From contig JAHLKC010000162.1 in NCBI GenBank assembly GCA_025449115.1, positions 1 to 64,000 of the forward strand: a stretch of DNA of 64,000 nt, read 5' to 3'. This document shows positions 36,952-48,590 of the stretch, one piece after another. The position numbers were made by a program, and so were the translations under genes. The stretch's first letter is position 1, and each line of letters begins with the position of its first letter. The notes under the pieces are model-generated. The model was not told where the DNA came from and ran no database searches. It saw nothing but the letters and a program-made list of their open reading frames with translations. This stretch comes from Chytridium lagenaria. Its lineage: Eukaryota; Chytridiomycota; Chytridiomycetes; Chytridiales; Chytridiaceae.

Positions 36952-39900
36952 TCACGCCAAAACCAAAGACCCACGTGCATCCTGCGCATACACAAGATTC
37001 GCCGTAAACCCTGCATTCCCTCCCGCAATACCTCCACTTCCAATCGCGACAATCGCGTTCGTCGAAAACCGAACGGGCGCTGTCCCAGCACGTGTAGCTT
37101 CAAGAGCATACTATAAAAAAAAAAGGGAGGCGAAATGTTAATCAATAGAAAAAAAAAAAGGGGGTGTGATGAAAAAAAACAAAACAAAACAACCCAGTAA
37201 AAAATGCATAACATGGCAAGAAAAAAAAAAAGGGGTTTGTAATTAAAGAACACTGGTGAAAAAGCAAACAAGCAATTCAAAAAAAAAAAACGAAAGAAAA
37301 CGGGAGGTCCAAAGAAACCCCCCCGCCCCATTCAAAAAAAAAAAATAATCTTACCTTTACAAAAAACGGTCCATTCACTCCCGTCAAACTCAACGTCGCC
37401 ACCACATCCGTCGCCCCCGTCCCCCCCAACCCAGGCACAGCCGCAGTCGAAAAATTCCCCGCCGCACTCCCAGTATCAAACCCACCAAGCTGATACGCCA
37501 CTCCATTATCCGTCCAAGTCACATTCCCCCTCATCTCCGTCCAAGCCAAAGCCGTTCCAAAAGGGTTACTCTGTCCAAACCTAAAATTCGTGGTCCCCGT
37601 AAACAACGTCTCCAACGACATCGACACCGCCGGTCGGTCGGGAACAAGGACGCGTTACGCGTCGTGATCGGGAGGTCAATGAGGGAAAACGTTGGTGAGC
37701 GCATAGTCTATCGTGGGGTTTCGTCGAGGTTTCGTTGAGGATGGAGGAGAAGGTGCTGGAAATGCTGCCAGAGTTGAGGTATTTGGATAAAAAGTCGGTT
37801 CGAGGCTGGGGTGGCGGAGGAGACACCGGCCGAGGGCTACGGGGGGTTGGTAGGTGACGGTGGCGGTGGTGAATTGGGTTTCAACACCACGGGGGAGGGA
37901 GACAGAGGGGATAAGGCGCGACCGAGGTTGACGGAAGCGCCGGCAAAAGTGTAGTTAAAGTAGAATTGGAGGTCACCATAGTTCATGGAGACGGTGGAAG
38001 GGTTGGTGAGAGCGAGGGTGAGGTTGAAGGTGAGTTCGTTGGGGTTTCCTGCAATCAAGTCGAGAGAGACGATACGAGGGGATGTGCGGAAACCGTTGAG
38101 ACCACGGAGAGCGAGTTGACCCACGTTTCCAGAGCACGGGGATAGGGAGCTTGGTAACGTTGATGGGACCAATTTCAGTGTTGAGACCAATGTCTGCTGC
38201 GCCGATAAGGTGGCAGAGACAGTGTCAGCAGAGGTGGTGAGATCACGACCCAACGTTGAAAGTTGGTGAGGTAGGTAAGAGTTTTCGGAACGAAGAGAGA
38301 GGTTGGTAAAGGTGGAGTTGAAGGGAAGACGTTCGCCACGGTTTCCAGAGGCACCAGTGGTGTTGATGGCCAGTGGTGATGGCACCAATCTTGTTGCCGT
38401 TGTAGTCGAGCTCCCATGTCGTAGGTAAAGGTGCGGAGAGAGTATCTAAATTCAAAGGGGATGGCAAATTGACCTTCGACGGGACCTGCGGAAAGAGTTG
38501 CCCCCGGTGCCGTTGGAGACGGTGAGATCGATGGTGGCATTGCTGCCGACAGTAAGGGTGTTGATGAGGGTTTGTTCGTCGGTACCTGTTGAAGATGGCG
38601 GTGAGGTTGATGTTCTTGATGGCGTTTTCAAGGTAAGGGACGCGGTCCGAAAACTTGTCGACGGAGCCTTGGGAGGCACCTTGGAGGTACATTTGGGTGT
38701 CACGGCTTTGAAGGAAGGCGTCAAAGAGACGGGAAACACGAAGTTGGACATCGCTCTTGTTGGGGTCGATGGGAAGAAATGGCACCACGGAAGGGAATCA
38801 AGTTGTCACCGGGTTTAACGATAAAAGAGTCAGTAAAGACTTGCCGATCAGGGTAGTGACGGGGTCCAAGGCACTCGGGCGAGGTAGAGGTCAAGGCGGC
38901 GGGACGTAGGGCATCTCAATCTTTGAGGGGTTGTTTAATATAAGTGGTCAAGGTGATGTTTAATCCGCTAAAGGGACTCAGGTTGGGTCCAGGGAAATCG
39001 ATTGAGCGGATCTGGGGGTCAAAGGCGAGTTGGTTCCCTGGTTAAAGTTGTTGAAAGCTGCATAAAGGTTTTAGTTATGAAAATGCCAAAAAAAGAAGAA
39101 AGAAAAAGAAAATGAAAGAAAGAAAAACGGAAGAAAAAAAAAAAAAAGAAAAAAGGTGGATAGAAACGACAGTAAAATAATACTGGTCCAACTTACCCTG
39201 GGCTCCAAGAGGCCTCTTGGTCATGGAGGCAGCAACGGTAATAGGGTTAAAGACAACAACCCTGACATCAGCCGAGATGGTCCAAGTAAAATCCCTGTTC
39301 AATACCAATCCTTGTTGAACTGCGTCCATCCCTCTTGGTCTTGATTGTGCCAAAAGGGTTCCTGGATGGGACAAGTACCTCCAGAGACTTTGCAAGAATT
39401 CTTGGGTTTGGGAACAGTGAGCACATCTCTTCCATTGTATTGCACATTGAGGTCGCTGAAGAAGGAAATGTCCATAGGGAGGGGCACCAGCGTTTCCAAT
39501 GTTCATGTCAAGGTTGAAGGCGACAGTGTCGTTGGTCACTTGCGTAAAGTTGGCTGCCGAAAGTCGAATCTGGAACCGTTCAAGTTGCCCTCTGAAAGAA
39601 ATAACGTTAGAGCAATCATTTAGCATTCAGAAAGGGTTTTAAGAAAAAAATGCAGAAGAAGTACTATGCCTTGCGACTGACAGAGAGCTCGCCTGTTTCT
39701 TGAAAAGATAGATAAAAAAAAAAAGAATACTCACGAACGATGTTTGGCAAAATAACATAGATCAAGACGGGAATCATGACGGCAGCAATGACAAAGATGA
39801 GACCAAGACAGACAAAGCAAAAGATTCTTCTCCTTCTAGTCCAAAACTGCCTTTTCGAGCCACCTGAACTTAGGGGTGAAGCTGCTGAAGAGGAGCCTTG

Positions 39901-40316
39901 CTGATGGCCTGAAGAGGATGAGGCAGCAGCGGTGGCAGGGACGAGTTGGACATCTGAAGCGGCAGAACGAGGGGAAGTTGATGGCCTTGCTTCCTCATAG
40001 TCGGTGTTTGTGGCAGAGGCCTCGGTGTATGCAAGAGAGTCTGTGGAACGAGGGGTGGGGGTGTCGAGTTTGTTTGATTATTTTTGTGGGAAAGAAAAAT
40101 GAGGGGGAAATTGATGGAATTGACAAGAATGAAAGACAGAGTGAGACGGTGGAGAGGTGTGGGGATGAGGATCCGTCATAGCGGGTTGCAGTTGAATTGA
40201 TCAATGTAAACAAGTCAGACAAGAGCAATAGCAAGTAAACAAGTGAAAGGAACAAAGCAATCAAAAACGAAATCTTTACCTCTTGGGTACTGAGCATTAG
40301 TGTAGTTGGTAGCCAT
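36952..40316 (-). CDS. Tag1-like membrane protein with LEA_2-type repeats
   Basis: Large type II membrane protein of the fungal Tag1/LEA family; yeast Tag1 sits in the vacuole membrane and acts in ending autophagy. It starts MATNYTNAQYPR (ATG 40314-40316), then a polar Ser/Ala-rich cytosolic part, a basic WTRRRR anchor and one TM segment (IFCFVCLGLIFVIAAVMIPV followed by LIYVILPNIV). The lumenal part reads FQIRLSAANFTQVTNDTVAF, LDMNIGNAGAP, FSDLNVQYNGRDVLTVP, later TFNLTLALTNPSTVSMNYGD and LGRALSPL, typical repeated LEA_2 beta-sandwich texture. The last exons give FGQSNPFGTALAWTEMRGNV and NLVYAQDARGSLVLA, TGA at 36952. Many frame steps are visible (near 37640, 37850, 38410, 39000 and 39480), the most of any gene here. 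Confidence 0.7.
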
Positions 40317-41728
40317 CTCTTGAGTGATTTGGGTGTTTGGTTGATGGAGGAGATGTGAGGAGAGGTGATATCACCTACAGAGTGGTATTCTGCAGTTTAT
40401 TTAAATTGGTGATATCGTCTATTTCTATATAAGCGAGGGCGGGAAGGGGGAGGGAGAGAAGGTGGGGGGGAGTGACGGACTCGGAGGAGAGAGTGAGAGA
40501 GGGGTAATAAAGTGAGGTGAAGAAGATGGATTAATTAATGAAATTCCAAAGTGTCTGTCATTCACTCATTCATTAATAGTTAGTAATTAATATTTAATAA
40601 TATTTAATAAATGAAAATGAAAAATAAAAAATAAAGGGAATACAAAAGGGAATTTGAGAAACAAGAGGTGATACAACATTTGAATACAAGACTTTATAAA
40701 ATAAATAATGATGAAATAAAATTAAAATGAATATATTTTAATTAATATTATTAATAATAATGAATTAATAAAATATTAATAATAACAGACAAGGAGGGAA
40801 CAGTAATAATAATAAAATAAACAAATGAATATTTTAATAATAATAAATAGAGGGTGCTGAAACAAGTGAAATTGCAATAATAATTAAATAAGTGTAACAG
40901 TAAAGTAGCAACAAGCCATCTTATATGATTAGTATATTTATAATTATTTTAAATAATTGTGAATGAATACATGATAAATAAATACATGCAAGTAAATAAT
41001 AATAAATAACGGAAAGTTTTTTTTTCTTCTTGTTTTTCCCTATTAAATAAATAATATGATTATTTATTATTCAATGTATTAATTTATATGCATGACTCGC
41101 CTTGTTCACTAACTACTATTTATTAACCTATGTATATATAAATATTGTACATATCCTATATATATGGTCTACATACAGTATATAGTAGTAGTAGTAGTAG
41201 TAGTAGTAGTCCAACCTCCTCCTCCATTCAACGCCTTGTCAATAGATACAACCAACCAAAAGTAATAAAGAACCCTCTCATCTTCATATATTCATATGAA
41301 TAATAAAATGATTGAATGCTGTTTTATTTATTATCTGTCTGTCTTTAAAAGTAAAAGTACTTGCATATTCTATTATATACATTGGGCAATCCATCAACAA
41401 TATACACTTTTATATATTTACTCATTGTAATAATGAATGAATGAAATGAAATGAAAAGATAATAAAAGTATAGTATAATGAATATTCAACAACTATTATA
41501 TAGTACTAATATATAAACACTATATACTAAATATACTAACTGGGTTTGTTGTGGTTGTGTGTGTGTATTATATTTATATTTATATTATTAGCAAGCATCT
41601 TGCGCGTCAACGTGAACATATATATATAAACATGACAAACCTATATAATTCATTCATTCATTCATTCATTTATTATTTATTTATTTATTAATATTTTATT
41701 AATTAACTCAAAATTTGAAGAAGGGACC

Positions 41729-41760
<32 letters not shown>

Positions 41761-42065
41761 GGTGCTGGCAGGCAGATCTCCAATGATCCACCCTCCACCA
41801 TCTGCCATGTAAAGCCTCTTCACATTACCCTCTCTCTCTCTACTACTACTACTACTACTACTACACTACCACTACGTACATACCAACTCTACTCTTACCC
41901 TCTCCAAACACAACTGTTCGATTTGGGACTCTTGAAGCTTGCTTTTCTCCCTTTGTTTGGGTCATGATCTTGGCCTTGACTCCCACCAGCTGCGTCCTTG
42001 CTGCGGCTGTCAGTACAGCAATCGTTGTCTCGGGAGCTCCTCCGCCTCCTCAACCGTCATCAAAC
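40317..42065. other. Very AT-rich divergent intergenic region with microsatellites
   Basis: About 40520-41720 is almost pure A/T with TAATAATA and AATATTAAT strings, between divergently transcribed Tag1-like and cyclin genes. It contains a TAG trinucleotide array (about 41185-41210), TTCA repeats (about 41650-41680), a 28 A run (41729-41756) and a CTA array (about 41840-41865). No gene recognised. It could hold a replication origin or simply be a long divergent promoter. Confidence 0.7.
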
Positions 42066-43700
42066 ATGTTTGGCGCCTTTTCAAACGGCGCTGCTTCTTC
42101 CGCTCCACCCCTCTGTCAGCCACTACCTTTTCCCAGCTCTTTTCGGCGTCTTCCTCGTCCTCAAACACACCACCAAATCATCCTCTTGCCGCCACCGCCG
42201 CCGCCGCCATCAACCCAGGCCTTCTCCATCCCAACCATCCATTCCTCACCCCAGCCTCCATGTTGAGAGTGCCGGAATCCCAATGGAACGGGGTCGTTGA
42301 CCCTTCTTCTGTTCTTTCCAACGTGGCACTTGTGGGTGTGGATCCCATGGCCATGTTTTCATCGTGGGGGGCGTTGGCCCAAGATCGCGGTGCCATGCAC
42401 CAACAACAACAACAACAACAGCATCAGATGATGTTGGTGTCGGCACAACAACAACAGCAGGCGTACCAACAACAGCGAGAGGAACAACAACGTCAACGTC
42501 AACAGGAACAACAAAAGCAACAACAACAGCGCCAGCAGCAGCAGCAACAACAGCAACAACAACAACAACAACAAAGAATACTCTCCTCCTTTGCTGCTTG
42601 GTACGTTGTCACGCTTTGGACAACCACCACCACCAATCCATCATCCAAACTTGCTCCACCCTCATCCTCTACCACAGCCAACTCCATCTCCATGCTCACC
42701 TCCTTCATCGAGCGTCTTGTCGCGGCCACAGGCTCCCCTCCATCCGCTCTCCTCCTCTCCCTAAAATACATTCACCGTCTCAAAGCCCGCACATCCACCC
42801 CGACACATCCCACTGGTGGGGCACCCTCTCCTCTGGTCTCGAACACCGTGTTGGGCAGCCTCCTTTATGCTCGCAGACGCCTTTCTCAACGACAATGCCT
42901 TTCTCTGCAAATCATGGTCTGACGTGACTGGGTTCACTGCGGTGGAATGCGCATCCATGAAACGCGCTTTTCTCTCCTGTATTGGTTCATGATTTATGGT
43001 GTACAGAGGGGGAATACTCGCGATGGCTCTCGGATCTTGGGAAACAACTCGCCGTTTTCTCCAGCTCCACGTTTGGAAGCACCCTTATCGTCCTACCCCT
43101 CGTTCAGTCACCTACCCATCACCGCAATCCCCTCAATCCTCGTGATGGGAGCCTTTCAAAACCCCATCTCACCCCTTTCCAACAACAACAACAACATCAA
43201 CATCAACACCATCAACAACAACTTCAACAACTACAACAACAACAACAACTTCAACAACTACAACAACTACAACACCAACAACAACTTCAACAATTACAAC
43301 AAACTACAACAACAACACCGTCCTGCTGACATTTCTTTCCACCAACACCACCAACTCCAACAACACCTCCAAAAGCAATGCCAAATCCAACAAATGCAAA
43401 TCAGCTCCACCAACAACAAGCCCAAATCCAACTCCAACAACACCAACAACACCAAATCGCCCTCCACCAGCACCTTCAACACCAAAACGCCCAACTCCAC
43501 CATCCATCCACCGTCAACCCCTCTGCCATCGTCCTTTCCAGCATGTTCCCTAAACGCCACACCACATGGATATCCCGCAACAACGCCATCCCACGTCCCC
43601 GACGCTGTTGCATGCGACACGGGCGGATGTGCATCGGAGTCCTGTGCAGATGACGAGGCAGAGTATGGCGTGTTGGTGAGGGCCTCGCAGAAGGCGGTGG
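42066..43700 (+). CDS. PHO80/PCL-type cyclin with polyglutamine tracts
   Basis: Regulatory subunit of a Pho85-class CDK. The cyclin box reads FIERLVAATGSPPSALLLSL, KYIHRLKAR, WAASFMLADAFLNDNAFLCK, SWSDVTGFTAVECASMKRAF, LSCIG and then EGEYSRWLSDLGKQLA. A CAA/CAG-coded polyglutamine block (about 42395-42575) stands before the box, and a second CAA/CAACAC-rich block follows it (about 43180-43460). Frame steps near 42780, 42850 and 42995 must be undone. The start is uncertain: 42066 begins MFGAFSNGAASSAPPL, but upstream Mets at 41939, 41964 and 41998 are in other frames. The 3' end runs into a G-rich minisatellite, so the stop is not certain. Confidence 0.7.
42395..42575. repeat. CAA/CAG trinucleotide tracts
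   Basis: Runs of CAA and CAG encode glutamine blocks in the cyclin frame. The longest uninterrupted stretch is near 42530-42573. Confidence 0.9.
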
Positions 43701-43739
43701 CGGAGGGTGGGGAGGCGGTTGGGATGGGGAGAAGGTCAT

Positions 43740-44150
43740 TCGGGTTTGGCAGAGGCCGGGGGGGGGAGGGGGCAGGGCAGCTTATTGGTGGGCGGGTGTG
43801 GGGAGGGGGCAGCTTATCGGATGGGGAGGGCAAGGGTATGGGAGGGGGCAAGGGTATGGAGGGGGGCAAGGTATGGGGGGAGGGGTTTGATGAATGTGTG
43901 GGGAGGGGCAGCTATCGGTGGGGGGGTGTTTGGGGAGGGGCAGCTTATCGGTGGGGGTGTTTGGGGATGGGGAGGGGGGGCAAGGTATGGAGGGGGAGGG
44001 GTTTAATGAAGGTGTGTGGTTATTGTTGCATGTGTGTGGGGGGCAGCTTATCGGTGGTGGGGGTGTGGGAGGGGCAGCTTATCGGTGGGGGTGTTTGGGG
44101 ATGGGAGGGGGGCAAGGGTATGGAGGGGAGGGGGTTAATGAATGTGTGGT
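43740..44150 (+). repeat. G-rich minisatellite, G-quadruplex potential
   Basis: At least six copies of a word like GGGGCAGCTTATCGGTGGGG are mixed with GGGGAGGGG and GGCAAGGGTATGGAGG units on the plus strand. Dense G runs of three to six bases could form G-quadruplexes in DNA or in the cyclin transcript. Open frames across it are Gly/Trp-rich and low complexity. Confidence 0.85.
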
Positions 44151-44159
44151 TTATTGTTG

Positions 44160-46890
44160 CATGTCTCTTTTTCTTTTTTTTTTTCGTGGCGTCCTGGATA
44201 TAATTGTTTTTTGAGGATGGTGGTTATTGGGGGATCCCGCGATTTTTTTTTATTTGTTTTGATATTTTGTTGAATTGCATACCCGTGTTTTGTTTGTTTT
44301 TGATGAATGGTTTTTTTGTTTTTTTTTGATTTGACGGTTGAGTGTTTTTGCACCGATGTTTGTTTTTTTTTTATGCACACACTACCTACCTACCTCTGTT
44401 CATCGACTTGCTTGGTTTGAAAAAGGTGGATTGAATAAAAAGGAATACGTGTCCGTTCTTGTTGTTTTTATAGGTGTTTTTTCGGTTGTTTTTTGAGTAT
44501 TGGGATCCCGCGATTGTTTGATATTTTGTTGAATTGCATACCCGTGTTTTGTTTGTTTTTGATGAATGGTTTTTTATTTTTTTTTTGGTTTGACGGTTGA
44601 GTGTTTTGCACCGATGTATTTTTTGGTTTTTTTATGCACACTACCCACGTACCTCTGTTCAACTTGTTTGGTTTTGATAAAAGGTGGATTGAATAAAAAG
44701 GAAATACGTGTCCGTTTTTGATGTTTTTATAGGTTTTTTTTTGTTGTTTTTTTTGAGTATTGGGGGATCCGCGATTGTTTGATATTTTGGTGAATTGCGT
44801 ACCCGTTTTTGTTTGTTTTTGATGAATGGTTTTTTGTTTTGGGTTTGACGGTTGAGTTTTTTTGCACCGATGTGTTTTTTTTGGGGTTTTTTTTTGTGCA
44901 CACTACTTACCTACCTCTGTTTATCGACTTGTTTGGTTTTGATAAAAGGTGGATTGAATAAAATGGAAATACGTGTTCGTTCTTGTTGTTTTTATAGGTT
45001 TTTTTTTGTTCGGTTGTTTTTTGAGTATTGGGATCCCCGCGTTGTTTTGATATTTTGGTGAATTGCGTACCGTGTTTTGTTTGTTTTTGATGAATGGTTT
45101 TTTTTTTTTGGGTTTGACGGTTGAGTGTTTTTGCACCGATGTGTTTTTTTTGGGGGTTTTTTTATGCACACACTACCGACCTACCTCTGTTTATCGACTT
45201 GTTTGGTTTTGATAAAGTGGATTGAATAAACAGGAAATACGTGTCCGTTCTTGTTTGTTTATAGTGTTTTTTTTCGGTTGTTTTTTTTGAGTATTGGGGG
45301 ATCCCGTGATTGTTTGATATTTTGGTGAATTGCGTACCCGTGTTTTGTTTGTTTTTTGATGAATGGTTTTTGTTTTTTTTTTTGGGTTTGACGGTTGAGT
45401 GTTTTTGCAACGATGTGTTTTTTTTGGGGGTTTTTTTTGTGCACACTACTTACCTACCTCTGTTATCGACTTGTTTTGGTTTTGATAAAGTGGATTGAAT
45501 AAAAAGGAAATACGTGTTCGTTCTTGTTTTTATAGGTTTTTTTTTTCGGTTGTTTTTTTTGAGTATTGGGGGATCCCGCGATTGTTTGATATTTTGGTGA
45601 ATGGCGTACCCGTGTTTTGTTTGTTTTTTGATGAATGGTTTTTTGTTTTGGGTTTGACGGTTGAGTGTTTTTGCAACGATGTGTTTTTTTTGGGGTTTTT
45701 TTTTTGTGCACACTACCTACCTACCTCTGTTCAACTTGTTTGGTTTTGATGAAAGGTGGATTGAGTAAAACGGAAATACGTGTCCGTTCTTGTTGTTTAT
45801 AGTTTTTTTTGCGGTTGTTTTTTTGAGTATTGGGGGATCCCGCGATTGTTTGATATTTTGGTGAAATGCGTACCCGTGTTTGTTTGTTTTTTGATGAATG
45901 GTTTTTTTGTTTTTTTTGGTTTGACGGTTGAGTGTTTTTGCACCGTTGTTTTTTGGGGTTTTTTTTATGCACACTACCCACGTACCTCTGTTTATCAACT
46001 TGTTTGGTTTTGATAAAAGGTGGATTGAATAAAAAGGAAATACGTGTCCGTTCTTGTTTGTTTTTATAGGTTTTTTTTTTGTTGTTTTTTTTGAGTATTG
46101 GGGGATCCCGCGATTGTTTGATGTTTTGGTGAATTGCGTACCCGTGTTTTGTTTGTTTTTTGATGAATGGTTTTTTTGTTTTGGGTTTGACGGTTGAGTG
46201 ATTTTGCACCGATGTGTTTTTTTGGGGGGTTTTTTTTTATGCACACTACCTACCTACCTCTGTTCAACTTGTTTTGGTTTTGATAAAGGTGGATTGAATA
46301 AAAAGGAAATACGTGTCCGTTCTTGTTGTTTTTATAGGTTTTTTTTTCGGTTGTTTTTTTTGAGTACTGGGGGATCCCGCGATTGTTTGATATTTTGGTG
46401 AATTGCGTACCCGTGTTTTGTTTGTTTTGGATGGATAGTTTTTTTGTTTTTGGGTTTGACGGTTGAGTGTTTTTGCGCCGATGTGTTTTTTTTTGGGTTT
46501 TTTTTATGCACACACTACCTACCTACCTCTGTTCAACTTGTTTGGTTTTGATGAAAGGTGGATTGAATAAAAAGGAAATACGTGTCCGTTCTTGTTGTTT
46601 TTATAGGTTTTTTTTTCGGTTGTTTTTTTGAGTACTGGGGGATCCCGCGATTGTTTGATATTTTGGTGAATTGCGTACCCGTGTTTTGTTTGTTTTGGAT
46701 GGATAGTTTTTTTGTTTTTGGGTTTGACGGTTGAGTGTTTTTGCGCCGATGTGTTTTTTTTTGGGTTTTTTTTATGCACACACTACCTACCTACCTCTGT
46801 TCAACTTGTTTGGTTTTGATGAAAGGTGGATTGAATAAAAAGGAAATACGTGTCCGTTCTTGTTGTTTTATAGGTTTTTTTCGGTTTTTT
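44160..46890. repeat. Satellite array, ten ~267 bp units
   Basis: The anchor GACGGTTGAGTG occurs at about 44333, 44592, 44847, 45116, 45390, 45656, 45923, 46189, 46458 and 46726, giving periods of 255-274 bp. Each unit holds CTACCTACCTCTGTT, GGTGGATTGAATAAAAAGG, a GGGATCCC palindrome next to GCGATTGTTTGATATTTTGG, and T runs. The last two units share private changes (GGATGGATAG, GCGCCGATG), so they arose by a recent duplication. On the minus strand most units contain an open frame of 60-90 codons, Lys/Asn/Thr-rich, which tile the array; I regard these as a side effect of A-rich sequence unless expression is shown. Confidence 0.92.
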
Positions 46891-47106
46891 TTTGGGGGGG
46901 TCTATGAGGGCTTTGTTTTTGGGGTTGGAGGTGGTTTTGGTGAATAGTAAAACGACCGATAAATAGTGATGGCCTTTTCATATTTCGTTTCCGTGTTTTC
47001 GTCTGGAACACGCGTTTGTCGGCATATTTTAATAAGCGTGTGACGGTTTTTTTAGAGGCAAAACTCGGATAATTGAAACTTTATCTGGAAAGATTAGGAA
47101 TTCAGC

Positions 47107-48590
47107 ATGAAGGCCGTTGTCCTTGTTGAGCCTTTCCATGTCCAGGTTCAGGACATACCTGCACCAAGGTCTGAGGATCTTGATGAGGGAGAGGCGATCA
47201 TTAAAGTGAAATTGGCAGGGTTAGTAATGGACTTTTTACTTAACGCTTGGGAAGAGCGAGACGTTTAAACGTTCAACATTAGACTCTGTGGATCCGATCT
47301 TCACTGTTACCGTGGAAACGAACCTCTCCCTCCCAACAAAATCACCATGGGTCCATGATTCGTCGGCGAGATCGTTGCCATCAAACCATACGCTAACTCC
47401 ATCATCCCCGGAGATGAACTTCATGTTGGAGACATGGTGGTGTCCCCCTTCACCACCTCCTGTCTTCAATGCAAAGCATGTCTCGCTGGCTTCACATCAC
47501 GATGCAACCGTTCCCCTTCTTTTCGGTGGTAGCGAGAAACTTCAAGGCGCTCAAGCCGCTTACGTTGTTGTCAAGGATGCTCCAGGAACCTTGGTTTCGT
47601 TACGAACGCTCTCTAAAAACATGGATATCCCTGACGCCGCTTACCTCCTATGCGCCGATATCCTCCCAACAGGCTACTTTGCCGCCCTCCAAGCTCTCAC
47701 TCATCCCAATCTCTCTGGTGTTCTCACAAACCAAACCATGGCCTCAATCCATCTGGTCCCTCAAAGACAACCCTCGTCATGCCACATCCAACATCTCCCA
47801 TCGCTATCATGGGGTTGGGACCTGTGGGGCTCTGCGCCGTTGTGGTCTGTCATTGATATTTTGTCGCGTCCCGGATCTGCGCCGATGGGTTATGCGAACG
47901 CGGAACCTTGGAGGGTCACCCTTTTGGTGATTGATGGTGTGCAGGCTAGACGGGATGCGGCGGAGAGGGCTTTTTGAGGCAATGGGGAAGACGATCCCTG
48001 CGTTGAATGAGTGGATGGAGATGGTGTGTTTGGATGTTGATGAAGCGGGGGGTTGGGTTGATGCGAATTTAAAAGAGTCTATTGGGAATGGGGTGGATGC
48101 GGGCGTTGGAGGTGAAATACCTTTTTTGTTTTTTTTTCATAATGAATTTCTTTCTGGTAATTGAGCTTTTTTTATTAACGACGATCATGCTTTATCAAAG
48201 GTCGTGGGATCTCCTGAGCTCTTCATCTCGGATACCACCCTTCTGAGACCTTTCGGAGTTCTCGCTTCCGTCGGTACGTGTCATCCCCATCCCCCCATTT
48301 TACATCCTAAACTTTTGTTTAAAATCCCCCAGGTGTCCATACAGCCCCCACGTTCCCATTAACAGGTGGCGATCTTTACGACAAGAACGTGGCCATGTGT
48401 TTCGGGAGGTGTCCTGTTCGTTCCATCTTACCCGCTGTCGTTTGGGGTGCTGGAACGCCATGGACGGGTTTTGGTTGGACCTGATCAGAGGAATAAGGAT
48501 GGACTTGTTGACAGGATTGTGCATGTTGATGAAGCCGTGGAGATGTATAAGTTGTTTGGAGGGGAGGGGGTGTGGGAAGGTTTTGTTTAG
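47107..48590 (+). CDS. Zinc-type alcohol dehydrogenase-like protein (MDR superfamily)
   Basis: Probable NAD(P)-dependent medium-chain dehydrogenase. Exon 1 codes MKAVVLVEPFHVQVQDIPAP; after an intron the catalytic Cys segment LCGSDLHCYRG follows, then a disturbed GHEFVGEI segment near 47350 (one extra C and one missing A within a few bases). The structural zinc motif CLQCKACLAGFTSRC is intact. Later pieces are LCADILPTGYFAALQ, the Rossmann glycine motif in IAIMGLGPVGLCAV, VVGSPELFISDTTLLRPFGV, LASVGVHTAP and DGLVDRIVHVDEAVEMYKLF. Two introns fit near 48111-48200 and 48274-48333. Frame steps near 47525, 47760, 47850 and 48440 suggest base-calling errors or a decaying gene. Confidence 0.75.

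Noticed and set aside
36522..37331. 269-codon minus-strand ORF, Phe/Leu-rich
   Set aside because: It comes from many A runs on the plus strand, overlaps the last exon of the Tag1-like gene and shows no domain.
44160..46890. CRISPR-like array
   Set aside because: Units are long, contiguous tandem copies with no unique spacers, and the host is a fungus.
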